Source of the DNA: Corythucha ciliata
Lineage: Eukaryota; Arthropoda; Insecta; Hemiptera; Tingidae
Reading direction: 5' to 3'
Length of the DNA: 64,000 nucleotides
Assembly (NCBI GenBank): GCA_038030265.1
Contig: CM075941.1
Location: forward strand, 21,576,001 to 21,640,000
Position 1 is the first letter of the stretch, and each line of letters starts with the position of its first letter. Of this stretch, positions 11,789 through 20,906 are shown piece by piece. Under the pieces are notes generated by a model. That model saw only the letters and a program-made list of their open reading frames with translations, had not been told where the DNA came from and did not search any database. The position numbers were made by a program, and so were the translations under genes.

Positions 11789-11920
11789 AAAATTGAGAAA
11801 TCATTTCTCGAGGCCGTTAAAACGACATTAGGCGACCGATACACCGAAAACGTCGAAAATATCTACAAAATTACCATCAAACTGATAATAGAGACTCTCG
11901 TCAAGGGATACAACTCGTGA
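11789..11920 (+). CDS. Globin, last exon (helices G-H and stop)
   Basis: The acceptor is a T-tract followed by CTAG at 11785-11788. The frame (AAA ATT GAG) is phase 0 and continues directly from the exon ending at 6277. It is open for 43 codons and ends TCG TGA. The residues (KIEKSFLEAVKTTLG ... YKITIKLIIETLVKGYNS) fit helix G and helix H of globins, including the LG before the GH corner. The Trp often seen early in helix H is replaced here. Together the two exons give about 121 residues of the usual 150. Confidence 0.88.
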   Translation, partial: KIEKSFLEAVKTTLGDRYTENVENIYKITIKLIIETLVKGYNS

Positions 11921-13516
11921 GGGAAGTTGAACTAAAAATAAATAATAAAAAGAGAGAGATAAAACAAAATTAACAATAATAAATTTTAACAACACAAAGC
12001 TGTTCACAAAATTTTTGAAAAAAAAACCAAGAACAAAATATTTTTGAAAAACAGCCCGTCGGGAATTCTCCCAAGAAAATTGTTAAACGTGAATTGCTCA
12101 TCTGGAGAAAAATGAAAAAACAAACAACAAACAAACAACCTAAAAGTGCCCTTTTGTGCCTCGTGTCCTTGAACCCCTCCCCTTCATCGGAGGTGAGAGA
12201 TGATGCAGTACGATGAGCGTTTACAAGTTTTTCACGGGTTTTGTGGGTGGGTGGGCGGGGTGTCAGCGGGGACTGCACTTGTTAATAAATGTTTTTAAGT
12301 TGTGAAAGAAAAAAAAACGTGTAAATTGTAATTTTTTATACGGGTTAAAGTGATAATTATTTAGGTTTATCGTTTTTAGCGTTATTTAACGTTGTTTTCC
12401 GAAAAGTCCCCTCCAAAACGTTTATAAACGTATATAAATATATATTTTTCGCACGAGGTATCTTCCGTTTGGTGCCAAAATTAACGAAAATTCCATCAAT
12501 AATTAGGAGTCAAAGCCTAAGTTTTTTAAAGGATCCACCCTGAACAGCACAAACAAAAAAACTTGGTTAATAACCTGCCGAATGTTTGAAAAATGATCTC
12601 TGATAAATCACTTTGGATGCAAGGCATTAAATCCACACGTAGCGCACAATATGACGATTTAAAAAGTCAGTATCAGGCCGTTTTTTGGCCCGTAGAAGTT
12701 TCATTTTATTTTGCAGCCAAACGTCACCGGGAGTCGAGGATTTTATTTTTATCTTATTCTATTTTATTTGTTGTTAGTTTGAGTTGACCATGATAAACAC
12801 GGAAAGCACATTTTACAACAAGTCCTAATTTAAGTTTAGACAACGTTATTCAAAATTGATAACAAAGTCCTAGTCAATTGTTTAAAAAAAAAAACAAAAA
12901 TGATTAAAATACCACAAATGCTCTTAGGAAGAAGATACAACGGTGAATGTCTTTTAAATGTGTTCGTTAAAATAATTAAAGAAGAAAAAAAATGTTGAAT
13001 GTGACTAATGTATCATTAAATATAAAAATGTTGACTAGTTTATGGACAAGTTTGACAAGCAAACAGTCTGTGGAAAGGGCTGCAGAAAATATTGGAATGT
13101 AAATATTTGAAAAGAAGAGAATACTGTAATTATTATTGAATAAAATGGAAATTTGTTGTATATAAAAATCAAATAGTTCCCGTCAACGCAAAAATAATTG
13201 GAATTTTGACCCTAAATTCGATGTGTCTCACTAAGCTCATTGTTTAGCGCATGAAACTAACTATTGAGCAAAGCAAAATGGGCATTTTTTAGTGCATTTG
13301 CATACAGTGGCAGGAATTGTAAATCATGAAAATTGCCGAGACCCGAACTCAAAATTGGACGAAACTGCTTATCTTGAAGTTTCACGACACGAGGCGGTGG
13401 AAGTACGGTTCAGGGAGAGCGAATGCTCCCTCAATGGTCCAGTTGGGGAGGAAGCGGCGCTCAGGTAAACTGACGATTCGCGACTTATAAATGGCTAAAC
13501 TAACCGTTCTGAACAT
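11921..13516 (+). other. Globin 3' UTR and downstream non-coding DNA
   Basis: AT-rich sequence after the globin stop. AATAAA-type signals occur at 11937 and 13139. I cannot tell which is used. A short ACCCTG-type repeat remnant with the word GGATCCACCCTGAAC lies at 12531-12545. No further exon is seen. Confidence 0.5.
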
Positions 13517-13636
13517 TGAACATGACTTTTTTTTTTTTTTTTTCTAAACGGGGAGGGAAGCCCAGAGATCTCCTACCAAACTCGACCTATAAGATCTATT
13601 GTGGTGTCCCCTCAGGTTGCCCTGCCAAGAAAGACG

Positions 13637-14227
13637 CTAGTTTTCAAGCGTCCTCCACCACCACTCCTTAACGAAGTTGAGGATATTTCCCGTAGCCATC
13701 CTGGAGATGTCCTCCGGTTGAAGCACATCATTTCCAAGATGTTGAAAGCGTAACCGCCCCAGAGCCTGGCACTCACACAGTACGTGCTCTGCTGTTTCCA
13801 CGGCCAAGTCGCAAAATCTGCAAATGTCCGTGTCAGACTTCTCCATTAGTCTGAGTGTATATCGAAGGGCACAATGTCCCGTTAGCAGTCCCACCAAGAT
13901 CCTAAGGTCTCCTCGGCTCAGAGAGATCAGGCCCTTCTCCGATCGTCCCTTTGGAGTGACAAAGAGCTTGGCCTGTCTGAAACCTGGTTGTCTAACCCAG
14001 TGTTCACGATGCCTCTCCTCCAACCACGCCTGCACCTGCCTCTTCGTGAAGGACTTCGTGACCCCGAGACTTGGCTCCGGGCCCACGGAAGGCATCTCTG
14101 ATCCTCTCTTCGCGAGTTGATCAGCCATTTCATTCCCCTCAAACCCCTTGTGACAGTAAGACTGACTTCGATGTTTCACGACTGAAAGTAAGACTGTTTG
14201 CCGTTGCCACAGGCCTGAGGGCTTCAA
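13637..14227 (-). pseudogene. Retrotransposon RNase H end and CCHC-like C-terminus
   Basis: Continues the RNase H of the upstream frame after a frameshift near 14150-14200. The RNase H C-terminal motif is recognisable as GFEGNEMADQLAKRG. It is followed by LTGHCALRYTLRLM and a cysteine/histidine cluster CRFCDLAVETAEHVLCEC, the Zn-binding tail typical of I-group non-LTR ORF2 proteins. The first 20 or so residues of the ORF are out of frame with the real protein. Confidence 0.85.
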
Positions 14228-15018
14228 GACATCCCCAAACTAGCTTCGAATTCACGACACTTGAGCCTAGGGCTTTAAGAGCCGCCTGGCTGTCAGACAG
14301 GATAAAGATCTTCGCTTTCCGGAGACCCCTCTCACTAATCTTCCGCGCACAGGCTTCTATAGCATAGATCTCCTCCTGAAAGATGGTGGCGGTCGTCCTA
14401 AGGGACTCCCAATGCTGAAGCCTGGGGCCAAAGACCCCAATGCCAGCACCCCCATCCTTCACAGATCCATCAGTATACCATACTTGCGTGCCGGGCTTAA
14501 ACCTCGGCAAACCCTTATCCCAAAGGTCGCGGTTGCCTATATCGACCTTAAAGGGTTTTTCAAAATCCATCCTCACATGCATGAGATCCGTAAGGACTTC
14601 AGCCGCCTCACTACATGCTGCTTCCTCCAGAACACGCAAGTGCCCAACCTGGACACCCCGCTTCACGTACTCCGCCCGCAGCAGTCTCACCGCCGCCATA
14701 TATGCGGTCGCCTGCACATGAAAGTGCGTTACTCCAAGACAGGCCTGGCGCTGCAACTTACTCAGCAAGGCCTGGACTGTCCCTTGTTTCGTCTTCTGCC
14801 ACCATAGGAGTGAGCCATAGGTGACGATAGGCCTAACAACGGCTGTATACAGCCACAACACCATTTTTGGCTTTAGACCCCATGTTTTGCCAAACATTTT
14901 CCGACCAGCCCACAATGCGAACGTGGCCTTATTCAGCACCCTCTTGATATGCGAGGTCCATTTGAGCCCCCGATCCGGGGTAACTCCAAGGTACTTGACT
15001 TCTTTTCCTACTTTCAAC
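14139..15018 (-). pseudogene. Retrotransposon RT thumb and RNase H start
   Basis: The reading frame begins just inside the Penelope target duplication (NGEVLKVGKEVKYLGVTPDR). It has the RT thumb (KTWGLKPKMVLWLYTAVVRP), then RNase H with YTDGSVKDGGAG (first catalytic Asp), EEIYAIEACARK (Glu) and ILSDSQAALKAL (second Asp). It then shifts frame before the final RNase H segment. The split from the N-terminal RT half (16431-17290) is caused by the insertion at 15032-16417. Confidence 0.88.
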
Positions 15019-16430
15019 ACTTCTCCATTCATAAATCGCAACAGATGTCGTCTTCACCACAATTTGTATTATGTAGGTACATCAAACCGGTTTCACTCTT
15101 TACTAGAGCATCTTCAGTGATCTAAAAGTTAACATAAAAACAGCACTCCTATCACCTGTACAGTCTTTCAATCTTAAACTAAAGAGTAATAATAAACTGG
15201 TAAGGGGGGATAGCAAAATGAAATAAATGAGCAATTAACAATAAAACGGCAATAAATAATCTAAAAGAGTGTATTGACTAGAACATAGGAACTTACGTAA
15301 ACACAATCGTGTCCGTTGTCTTTTAAGGACTGGCAACGTTTTGAGGAAAGGATGCATGGATATTAACTAATGGGGAGGGAACGGGGAGTTCCTCTCTTGC
15401 ATTCAGAGACCTATCGCTTAACGCGTTTTTAATCTCTACGCCTTCGAGAAAATTCATTACCGACCCCTTTCCGACTTGATGAAGGACCGTCACTAGATAC
15501 TCCCCCTGATGCCCTTCTTCTTGCGTGTGGCGGAAAAAATTCGAGTGTTTGTCCTTGCCGCCATGTTCCGCAACTCGAACCTTTAGGCTCCTGCCGCTCT
15601 GTCCGGTGTAGTGTTTACCACAGTCACCTCAGGTAATACGGTAAACACCTGATCTGTCCATGGCCGGCACTGGATCCTTCCCCTTTGAGACCATTGTCCT
15701 TAACGTGTCCTTTGAAGAAAAGGCGACGTTAAACCCATTCCTTTCCAGAAGCCGTCCAACTCTCTCCGAAATTCCTCCGTAATAAGGGATGCTGTGCCAC
15801 TTTTTCGTCTTTATTTCAGAATCCCTTGGGTCGGAGGGGTACGCCAATGAAATGATGCTCTTCATCTTCTTCTTCTCCATAATCCAAGAAGAAGGGCATC
15901 AGGGGGAGCATCTGGTGACGGTCCTTCATCAAGTCGGAAAGGGGTCGGTAATGAATTTTCTCGAAGGCGTAGAGATTAAAAACGCGTTGAGCGATAGGTC
16001 TCTGAATGCAAGAGAGGAACTCCCCGTTCCCTCCCCATTAGTTAATACCCTTGCATCCTTTCCTCAAAACGTTGCCAGTCCTAAAAAGACAACGAACACG
16101 ATTGTGTTTACGTAAGTTCCTATGTTCTAGTCAATACACTCTTTTAGATTATTTATTGCCGTTTTATTGTTAATTGCTCATTTATTTCATTTTGCTATCC
16201 CCCCTTACCAGTTTATTATTACTCTTTAGTTTAAGATTGAAAGACTGTACAGGTGATAGGAGTGCTGTTTTTATGTTAACTTTTAGATCACTGAAGATGC
16301 TCTAGTAAAGAGTGAAACCGGTTTGATGTACCTACATAATACAAATTGTGGTGAAGACGACATCTGTTGCGATTTATTTATCTGCTGACACCACGACATC
16401 GTCGCGAGAATTCATTGACTTCTCCATTCA
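15019..16430 (-). mobile_element. Penelope-like element 1 with inverted arms (with target duplication)
   Basis: The 13-bp ACTTCTCCATTCA is duplicated at 15019-15031 and 16418-16430. Between them lie inverted arms of about 493 bp (15032-15523 and 15885-16377, nearly collinear), a single-copy spacer (15524-15884) and a 40-nt unpaired tail (16378-16417). The spacer and left arm encode, on the minus strand, the end of a Penelope RT and a GIY-YIG nuclease. Both arms contain a hammerhead-like core: CTGAAGA at 16291-16297 and GAAAC at 16313-16317, mirrored at 15091-15117. Inverted pseudo-LTRs and hammerheads are known for Penelope-like retroelements. The host is a non-LTR element on the same strand. 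Confidence 0.88.
15330..15880 (-). pseudogene. Penelope RT C-terminus and GIY-YIG nuclease (degraded)
   Basis: The 15880-15629 frame reads LAYPSDPRDSEIKTKKWHS..., with YYGGISERVGRLLERNGF and STKDTL-like words, then GKDPVPAMDRSGVYRIT. This matches the linker of Penelope proteins (PYxxGISExxxRxL ... KDP ... GVYRI). In the same frame a TGA follows. The nuclease then continues with GDCGKHYTGQSGRSLK and VAEHGGKDKHSNFFRHT, that is GVY...YTG, an Arg and EH of the GIY-YIG fold. The last part runs into the inverted arm and ends near 15330. Only the C-terminal quarter of a typical Penelope protein is present; the RT palm is missing. Confidence 0.82.
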
Positions 16431-17290
16431 GTCGAACTACCTTTAATGCCAGCTTCCTCTGCCTCTGCGGTCTTCTCAGGGTTAACCCTGAGACCATGCC
16501 TGCTGCACCATCGCTGCACTATGTTAAGGGCACCCTGCATCCTACTGGATATGTTATCATCAAATTTGCCCCTAACTAGAATCGCAAGGTCATCCGCGTA
16601 ACCAACTACCTCATAACCCTGCTCCTTTAGGGTAGCGAGAAGCTCGTCCACCACGAGCAACCAGAGCAAAGGAGAGAGCACACCCCCCTGGGGACACCCC
16701 CTTGAGGGCAACACGGAAACAGTCTCCCCTCCCAGCTCCGAAGTCACGACGCGGCATTCCAGCATCCCCTTGATCCATTTCACTGAATATGGATCAACAC
16801 CTCTGCTCCTAACTGCAGCCTCCATAGAGTCATAGGTGGTGTTATCAAAAGCACCACCTATGTCCAGGAAGCAGCCCAGCGCAGTTTCTTTCGCCTCCAG
16901 AGATTTTTCAACCTTACCCACCAGTTCGTTTAGGGTGGTCTCAGTAGACTTGCCCGCCTGGTAGGCATGCTGCCCCCTCTGGATTGGTTTAATTTTAAGG
17001 CAACCGTCCTTGATATCCAGGCCAATTACCTTTTCCATTGTTTTAAGGAGGAAGGACATGAGGCTAATGGGTCGGTACGCCTTTGCCTGGGCCGAGGAGT
17101 TTGCTCCCGACTTTGAAATGAACACAACCCTGACCTCCCTCCATGCCTTCGGTATATACGATAATGCATAACTTGCCCTAAATATCCTTCTGAGGCGCGG
17201 CTCCAGGACCTCCAGGCCACGCTGTAGCATGACCGGGAATATCCCGTCCGGCCCAGGGGATTTATAGGGCTTAAAGAGCCGATAGCCCAT
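16431..17290 (-). pseudogene. Retrotransposon reverse transcriptase domain
   Basis: RT fingers and palm of the non-LTR element. Motifs in order: PYKSPGPDGIFPVML, YRPISLMSFLLKTMEK, LDIGGAFDNT (motif A Asp; the usual polar residue is changed around IGG), GCPQGGVLSPLLW (motif B), YADDLAIL (motif C, both catalytic Asp present), and GLRVNPEKT. It starts right after an in-frame TAA that closes the endonuclease ORF; about 100 linker residues expected between EN and RT are missing. The frame is lost just before the Penelope insertion, because the last residues (AEAEEAGIKG) are out of frame. Confidence 0.92.
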
Positions 17291-18214
17291 TTAATTTTCC
17301 AGCTCATTGTTCCACCAAGGGACTTCCCTGTTCCCCTTCTTCACCTTAACAGGACAGCTTTCCTCATACGCACTGAGGACCGCTGAATTGATCGCTTCCA
17401 CCGCCCTATCGAGGTCGGCTTGGCACTGAATGTCCAGGTCCATCTCAGACAACTCCTGTTCAAGATGCCCCTTAAAGACCTCCCAATCCGCGTTCTTGGG
17501 ATTCCGATACTCTGTACTTCTAACCCTAGGAAACTCGACCTCAAACGAAATCAGCCCATGGTCAGACATTGATGTTTCTGACATGACTTTCCAATCTCTG
17601 ACACTATTGGCCAAAAACTGGCTAGCCAGAGTAACATCCAGGACCTCACTCCTCGCACTTGTCACGAAAGTAGGGATCGAACCCTGATTTACCACCAACA
17701 GGTCATGCGTCATCAAAAATTGAAAGAGTGACTCACCCCTGGCGTTGACATCTGTACTTCCCCAGATAGTATGGTGAGCATTCGCATCATAACCCACAAT
17801 CAGCTGTAGGTTCCTCGCGCTGCAGTACAGGACCAAACGCTGAAGCTCCTCCGGCGGCGTCACCTCAGCGTCCCCCGGGAAGTACGCGGAAGCTACCACA
17901 CACCTCCGGGTCCGGTCCTCGTCCTTGGCTTCCAGGATGACTGCTGTCAAATCTCTGCACAGAAATTCTGGCATAGTTAAAAATTTCACTGCGGAACCTA
18001 GAAGCAGCGCAGTTCGTGGCCGCTCCTCATCCCAACAGTAAACCAGCTCATCTGCTGTCGCAGAGAGGCCCTTGACCTGCCTCTCCCATGCCCATGGCTC
18101 CTGAACCATGGCGACGTCATAGCTTCCCCCAGTGAACACCCTGCTCAAGACGGCCGATGCCGCTGCCGCACGATGCAGATTCACCTGGAGGAAGCGCAAC
18201 CCCGTAGCGGTCAC
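17291..18214 (-). CDS. Retrotransposon apurinic-like endonuclease (ORF2 N-terminus)
   Basis: Target-nicking endonuclease of the element. All APE-type motifs are visible: LQVNLHRA (Asn), MVQEPWAW (Glu), VASAYFPGD (Tyr), IVGYDANAHHTIWGS (Asp/Asn and His), EVLDVTLAS (Asp) and SDHGLISFE (Ser-Asp-His). It ends VPWWNNELEN followed by TAA, whereas a functional ORF2 would continue into the RT. The endonuclease domain itself looks intact, so it was probably functional when inserted. No R1-type target-site specificity is implied, because the insertion is in a family C repeat. Confidence 0.9.
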   Translation of the reverse strand: MTATGLRFLQVNLHRAAAASAVLSRVFTGGSYDVAMVQEPWAWERQVKGLSATADELVYCWDEERPRTALLLGSAVKFLTMPEFLCRDLTAVILEAKDEDRTRRCVVASAYFPGDAEVTPPEELQRLVLYCSARNLQLIVGYDANAHHTIWGSTDVNARGESLFQFLMTHDLLVVNQGSIPTFVTSARSEVLDVTLASQFLANSVRDWKVMSETSMSDHGLISFEVEFPRVRSTEYRNPKNADWEVFKGHLEQELSEMDLDIQCQADLDRAVEAINSAVLSAYEESCPVKVKKGNREVPWWNNELEN

Positions 18215-18347
18215 TTATTCCCCTTATGTACCCCACTCCGCGATTGCTTCTTCAGCATCGCCTTACTCGGAGTAGGGTGGGGTTTCCGTGCCCGACCTGC
18301 CGCCTTCGGGACTCTTTCATCCCCCGCTGGTCCGACACTATCACCTC

Positions 18348-19172
18348 TCACCCCGCCTTGCTAGTAGATGGCCTAGCATATGAGGGAGCTATCTGCGTTG
18401 ACTGCCCGGATGCCGTGGCGCCTACCGCTGTTCCCACAGATGCGGGGGTGGGACCCCGCACAGCAGCGGCTACCTGATCCACTTCCATCGGCTGCTGCCG
18501 GGGGCCGGAGGATGATCCTTCCCCCTTCCGAGCCTTAGGCCGGATGGTCCCCTTGCCGAACCTGATGTGGACTACATTATTCCTTTCCAGGATCTTCGCC
18601 GACTCTTCATCGATGAGCAGGGTCATCATCAAAGCCGGCGTGCCCTGAGGCACACTCCTGGACAGTACCTTCCACTGTCCCACATTTAACCCCCGATTTT
18701 GACGCACGAGGAACTGAAGGACTTGCTCATTCCCCAGATCCGCGCACTTCGGGAGAAATGCAACCGCCACCCTGGGCTTGGGCCGGTCACTCCCCTCAAC
18801 CACCTTCAACCTTGCCCCCTCCCAGGGTACAATACTTTCAACAAGCGACTTTAACCAAACAGCCGTCCCGTCGCCCTCGCAGGTGATGGATAGCCATCCC
18901 CTCCTTCGCACCAGACCATCAAACTGGGGCACTACATCCCTAGCTTTAGGTTTCAGCGCAACAATGGCAGCTTCAATGCTCCTTTCCAGAGCCTCAAGCT
19001 GGTCGTCCAAGAGGAAGACTGCTGGGTAATCTCTATGAACCACACCAAGTTTCCTTCCCTTGAGCGCTCCGGTGTACGAAGGACCCTGTACGGTCGTCCT
19101 TCGCTTCTTTTTCACGGCTCCCTCCGGAGTCGTCTCTGCAGAGGTTCTCCCCTTCTTCCTCTTCTCCACCAT
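18348..19172 (-). CDS. Retrotransposon ORF1 (nucleic-acid-binding, DUF4780-like)
   Basis: The 274-residue basic protein begins only about 35 bp inside the element's 5' end. It has a Lys/Arg-rich N-terminus (MVEKRKKGRTSAE ... KKKRRTT), then a folded middle containing YPAVFLLDDQLEALERSIEAA and RNRGLNVGQWKVLSR-like words, and a Pro/Ser/Gln-rich tail. No CCHC knuckle is seen. The layout resembles ORF1 proteins with the domain of unknown function DUF4780 found in insect I/Loa-type elements. That assignment is from memory of the family and not from a search. The ORF is intact. Confidence 0.75.
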   Translation of the reverse strand: MVEKRKKGRTSAETTPEGAVKKKRRTTVQGPSYTGALKGRKLGVVHRDYPAVFLLDDQLEALERSIEAAIVALKPKARDVVPQFDGLVRRRGWLSITCEGDGTAVWLKSLVESIVPWEGARLKVVEGSDRPKPRVAVAFLPKCADLGNEQVLQFLVRQNRGLNVGQWKVLSRSVPQGTPALMMTLLIDEESAKILERNNVVHIRFGKGTIRPKARKGEGSSSGPRQQPMEVDQVAAAVRGPTPASVGTAVGATASGQSTQIAPSYARPSTSKAG

Positions 19173-19209
19173 CTGCAGAGCACTCGCCCTGGCGGCTTCC
19201 GGTTCCTGA

Positions 19210-19375
19210 ACATGACTAAACTGACAATATAGTCAAGGTGACTATTCACGCCCTATATAAAATTCACCGTATTGACAGTTTGCGCCCTTAATTGCCAAAA
19301 TGGCTATTCACCCCGAAAAATCGCGAAAATTACTCTATGCACAATTAAAATGGCTAAATTGACCCGAGGACGTGT
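19210..19375 (+). repeat. Family C degenerate repeat
   Basis: Loose units of about 35-40 bp with GGCTATTCACCCC, CAAAATGGCTA and ACTGACAATATAGTCA. It continues the sequence at 13490-13527 on the other side of the retrotransposon, confirming that the element landed inside a family C array. Confidence 0.55.
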
Positions 19376-19625
19376 TTTTTGGCGAGTTATATATGCGAAA
19401 TTGGGTTTTTAGTGAGTGATTATCAGATAAATTGGTTCATTAGTGACCAAGAATTGCAAAAATGCATTTTACAGTGCACAATCCGTGTGCATAATTGATT
19501 TCTGAATGAGGCGACCCCGCGGAATTTCGTTTTCAGCATTAAAAACCCGCAAAACGGATGAAATCGAAACTCGGGTTTACAGCGAAAAGGAACCCCCAAA
19601 AATGGGTTTCCGAGAGCAGGACCTG
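19376..19625 (+). repeat. Degenerate tandem repeat family B
   Basis: Units of about 40 bp such as GCGAAATTGGGTTTTTAGTGA, GACCCCGCGGAATTTCG and AAAACCCGCAAAACGG. It is followed by a T-run of 21 at about 19636-19655. Confidence 0.5.
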
Positions 19626-20024
19626 CGGAAATGTTTTTTTTTTTTTTTTTTTTTGCCTATTTCTAAAATTGGATTATTGTACTGGAATGAGCTTAAAATG
19701 CCCTCCCTCACTCACTCACATCTCGAAACTAGGGACGGGGAAGAGGGGGTTAGACGAGTTTACTGGAGAGAAATTTTTCATGTGATTTTTAAACAAACAA
19801 TTTTAGAGTTCTCTCAAATGCTTCACAACCAAGTATTTACGTCATTTCCCCTCGCACCATCTATCCCCTCCTGAAGAACTTTGAACCTTTTTTAAAAATC
19901 TTAAAACGCACCAATCCGGTTGCAACTTCCGTTGTTATCCTTCAGTTCACGGGTCAAATCACCGTTATGCTTTTCTTTCCAATCTGAGATTCATGCAAAT
20001 TCCCCTTTCGGGATGTTTCACGTT

Positions 20025-20345
20025 TTTAGCAGTAAATTAGCACTTTTTCTCAATTTGAACTGCAAACTGGCGTTTTTCACCAAATTAGCCGCGCTAGTTA
20101 GTGATTTTTCTCATTAATGGCAGCAAATTAGTGGTTTTACTTCTTTTAAACATTTTACTTCCATTTCTTTGTTCAACATTCACAATTTTTTGTTTTTTCA
20201 ATTGGCACTATGGAACAGCGCTTTTTCCGAGTTTGAAGCCCAAAGTTGATTTCAGGGGCCATGAATTTGCGTTTTCCTACATTTTAGCCACGAATTATGG
20301 TTTTCTTCATTTTTTCAATTTTACCCGCGTATTAACCAAACATTC
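20025..20345 (-). repeat. Family A repeats (reverse orientation)
   Basis: About ten units such as AAATTAGCACTTTTTCTCAA and TTTGAACTGCAAACTGGCG. The array lies 550 bp upstream of the Argonaute start codon. A family B stretch follows at 20400-20530. Confidence 0.6.
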
Positions 20346-20890
20346 GCCTAGGGTCGCGAAGGCTTTTGCAAGTTTAAATTAGGGTCGTCTTCAAAAAACT
20401 TTGGTAACCCCTGCCTTTTGAACTGCGAAACTGATTTTTTAAAGATAAATGAGCTACCCGAAATTCGGTTTTATAGGAGCCAAATCCACAAAATTAGTTT
20501 TCCAAAGAGTAAAACTCACGAAATTTGACAGGAGTCCAGTCCCCTGTAGCCATAGGGCGAAGCCCGATGGGCAACTTAGCACCGGCGAACAGGTCTATTA
20601 GCGTCTCCTTTGGCTACGCTTAGTCAGCCTAACCTCTGCTATCAAACGTTCATGACAGTGATTGCAGGTCTTAAGGGGGAGATTTACTGTGAATCCCGTT
20701 TTTACAGGGCAATTAGAGCAGCAAGCATCAACCATCACTGCAAACTGCAAAGTGCAATCCCATTACTACTAAAGTGGAGTTGAATTTTAAAATTGATTTG
20801 AATATTAGCTCGTGTTATCTTCGTTCATATCTTATTGTTTTTAATTGAGATAGTTTTTACTCGGATTAAATTATTTGTTGAGCTATCAAT

Positions 20891-20906
20891 ATGGGGAAGA
20901 AAAAAG
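20891..20906 (+). CDS. AGO2: Argonaute exon 1: start codon micro-exon
   Basis: ATGGGGAAGAAAAAAG encodes MGKKK plus one base, followed by the donor GTGAGT at 20907. Joined to the acceptor at 24589 it gives MGKKKGGQGG, the usual start of arthropod Ago2 proteins. The codon phase fits exactly. Sequence just upstream (TATCAAT) is a plausible initiation context. The transcription start is not determined. Confidence 0.88.

Larger units (their letters stand above)
13528..19206 (-). mobile_element. Nearly full-length non-LTR retrotransposon of the I/Loa/R1 group
   Basis: On the minus strand the order is a short 5' leader, ORF1 (19172-18348), AP endonuclease (18214-17291), RT (17290 down), RNase H and a C-terminal CCHC-like motif (to 13637), then a 3' UTR ending in a tail of about 18 A (T-run at about 13528-13545). 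The 11-bp sequence TGAACATGACT flanks both ends (13517-13527 and 19207-19217), which is a good target-site duplication and fixes the element boundaries. RNase H after the RT is characteristic of the I/Loa/R1-type clades. It is inactive: in-frame stop and deletion between EN and RT, a frameshift in RT, a Penelope-like insertion at 15032-16417, and a frameshift in RNase H. Confidence 0.9.

Noticed and set aside
14412..14807. 131-codon plus-strand ORF
   Set aside because: It lies opposite RT thumb/RNase H coding sequence of the minus-strand retrotransposon, which has clear motifs.
20520..20660. GC-richer block (AGGGCGAAGCCCGATGGG) considered as a tRNA or other RNA gene
   Set aside because: It cannot be folded by eye into a cloverleaf with A- and B-box sequences, and I see no terminator-like T-run at the right distance. 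I found no tRNA or rRNA in the window.
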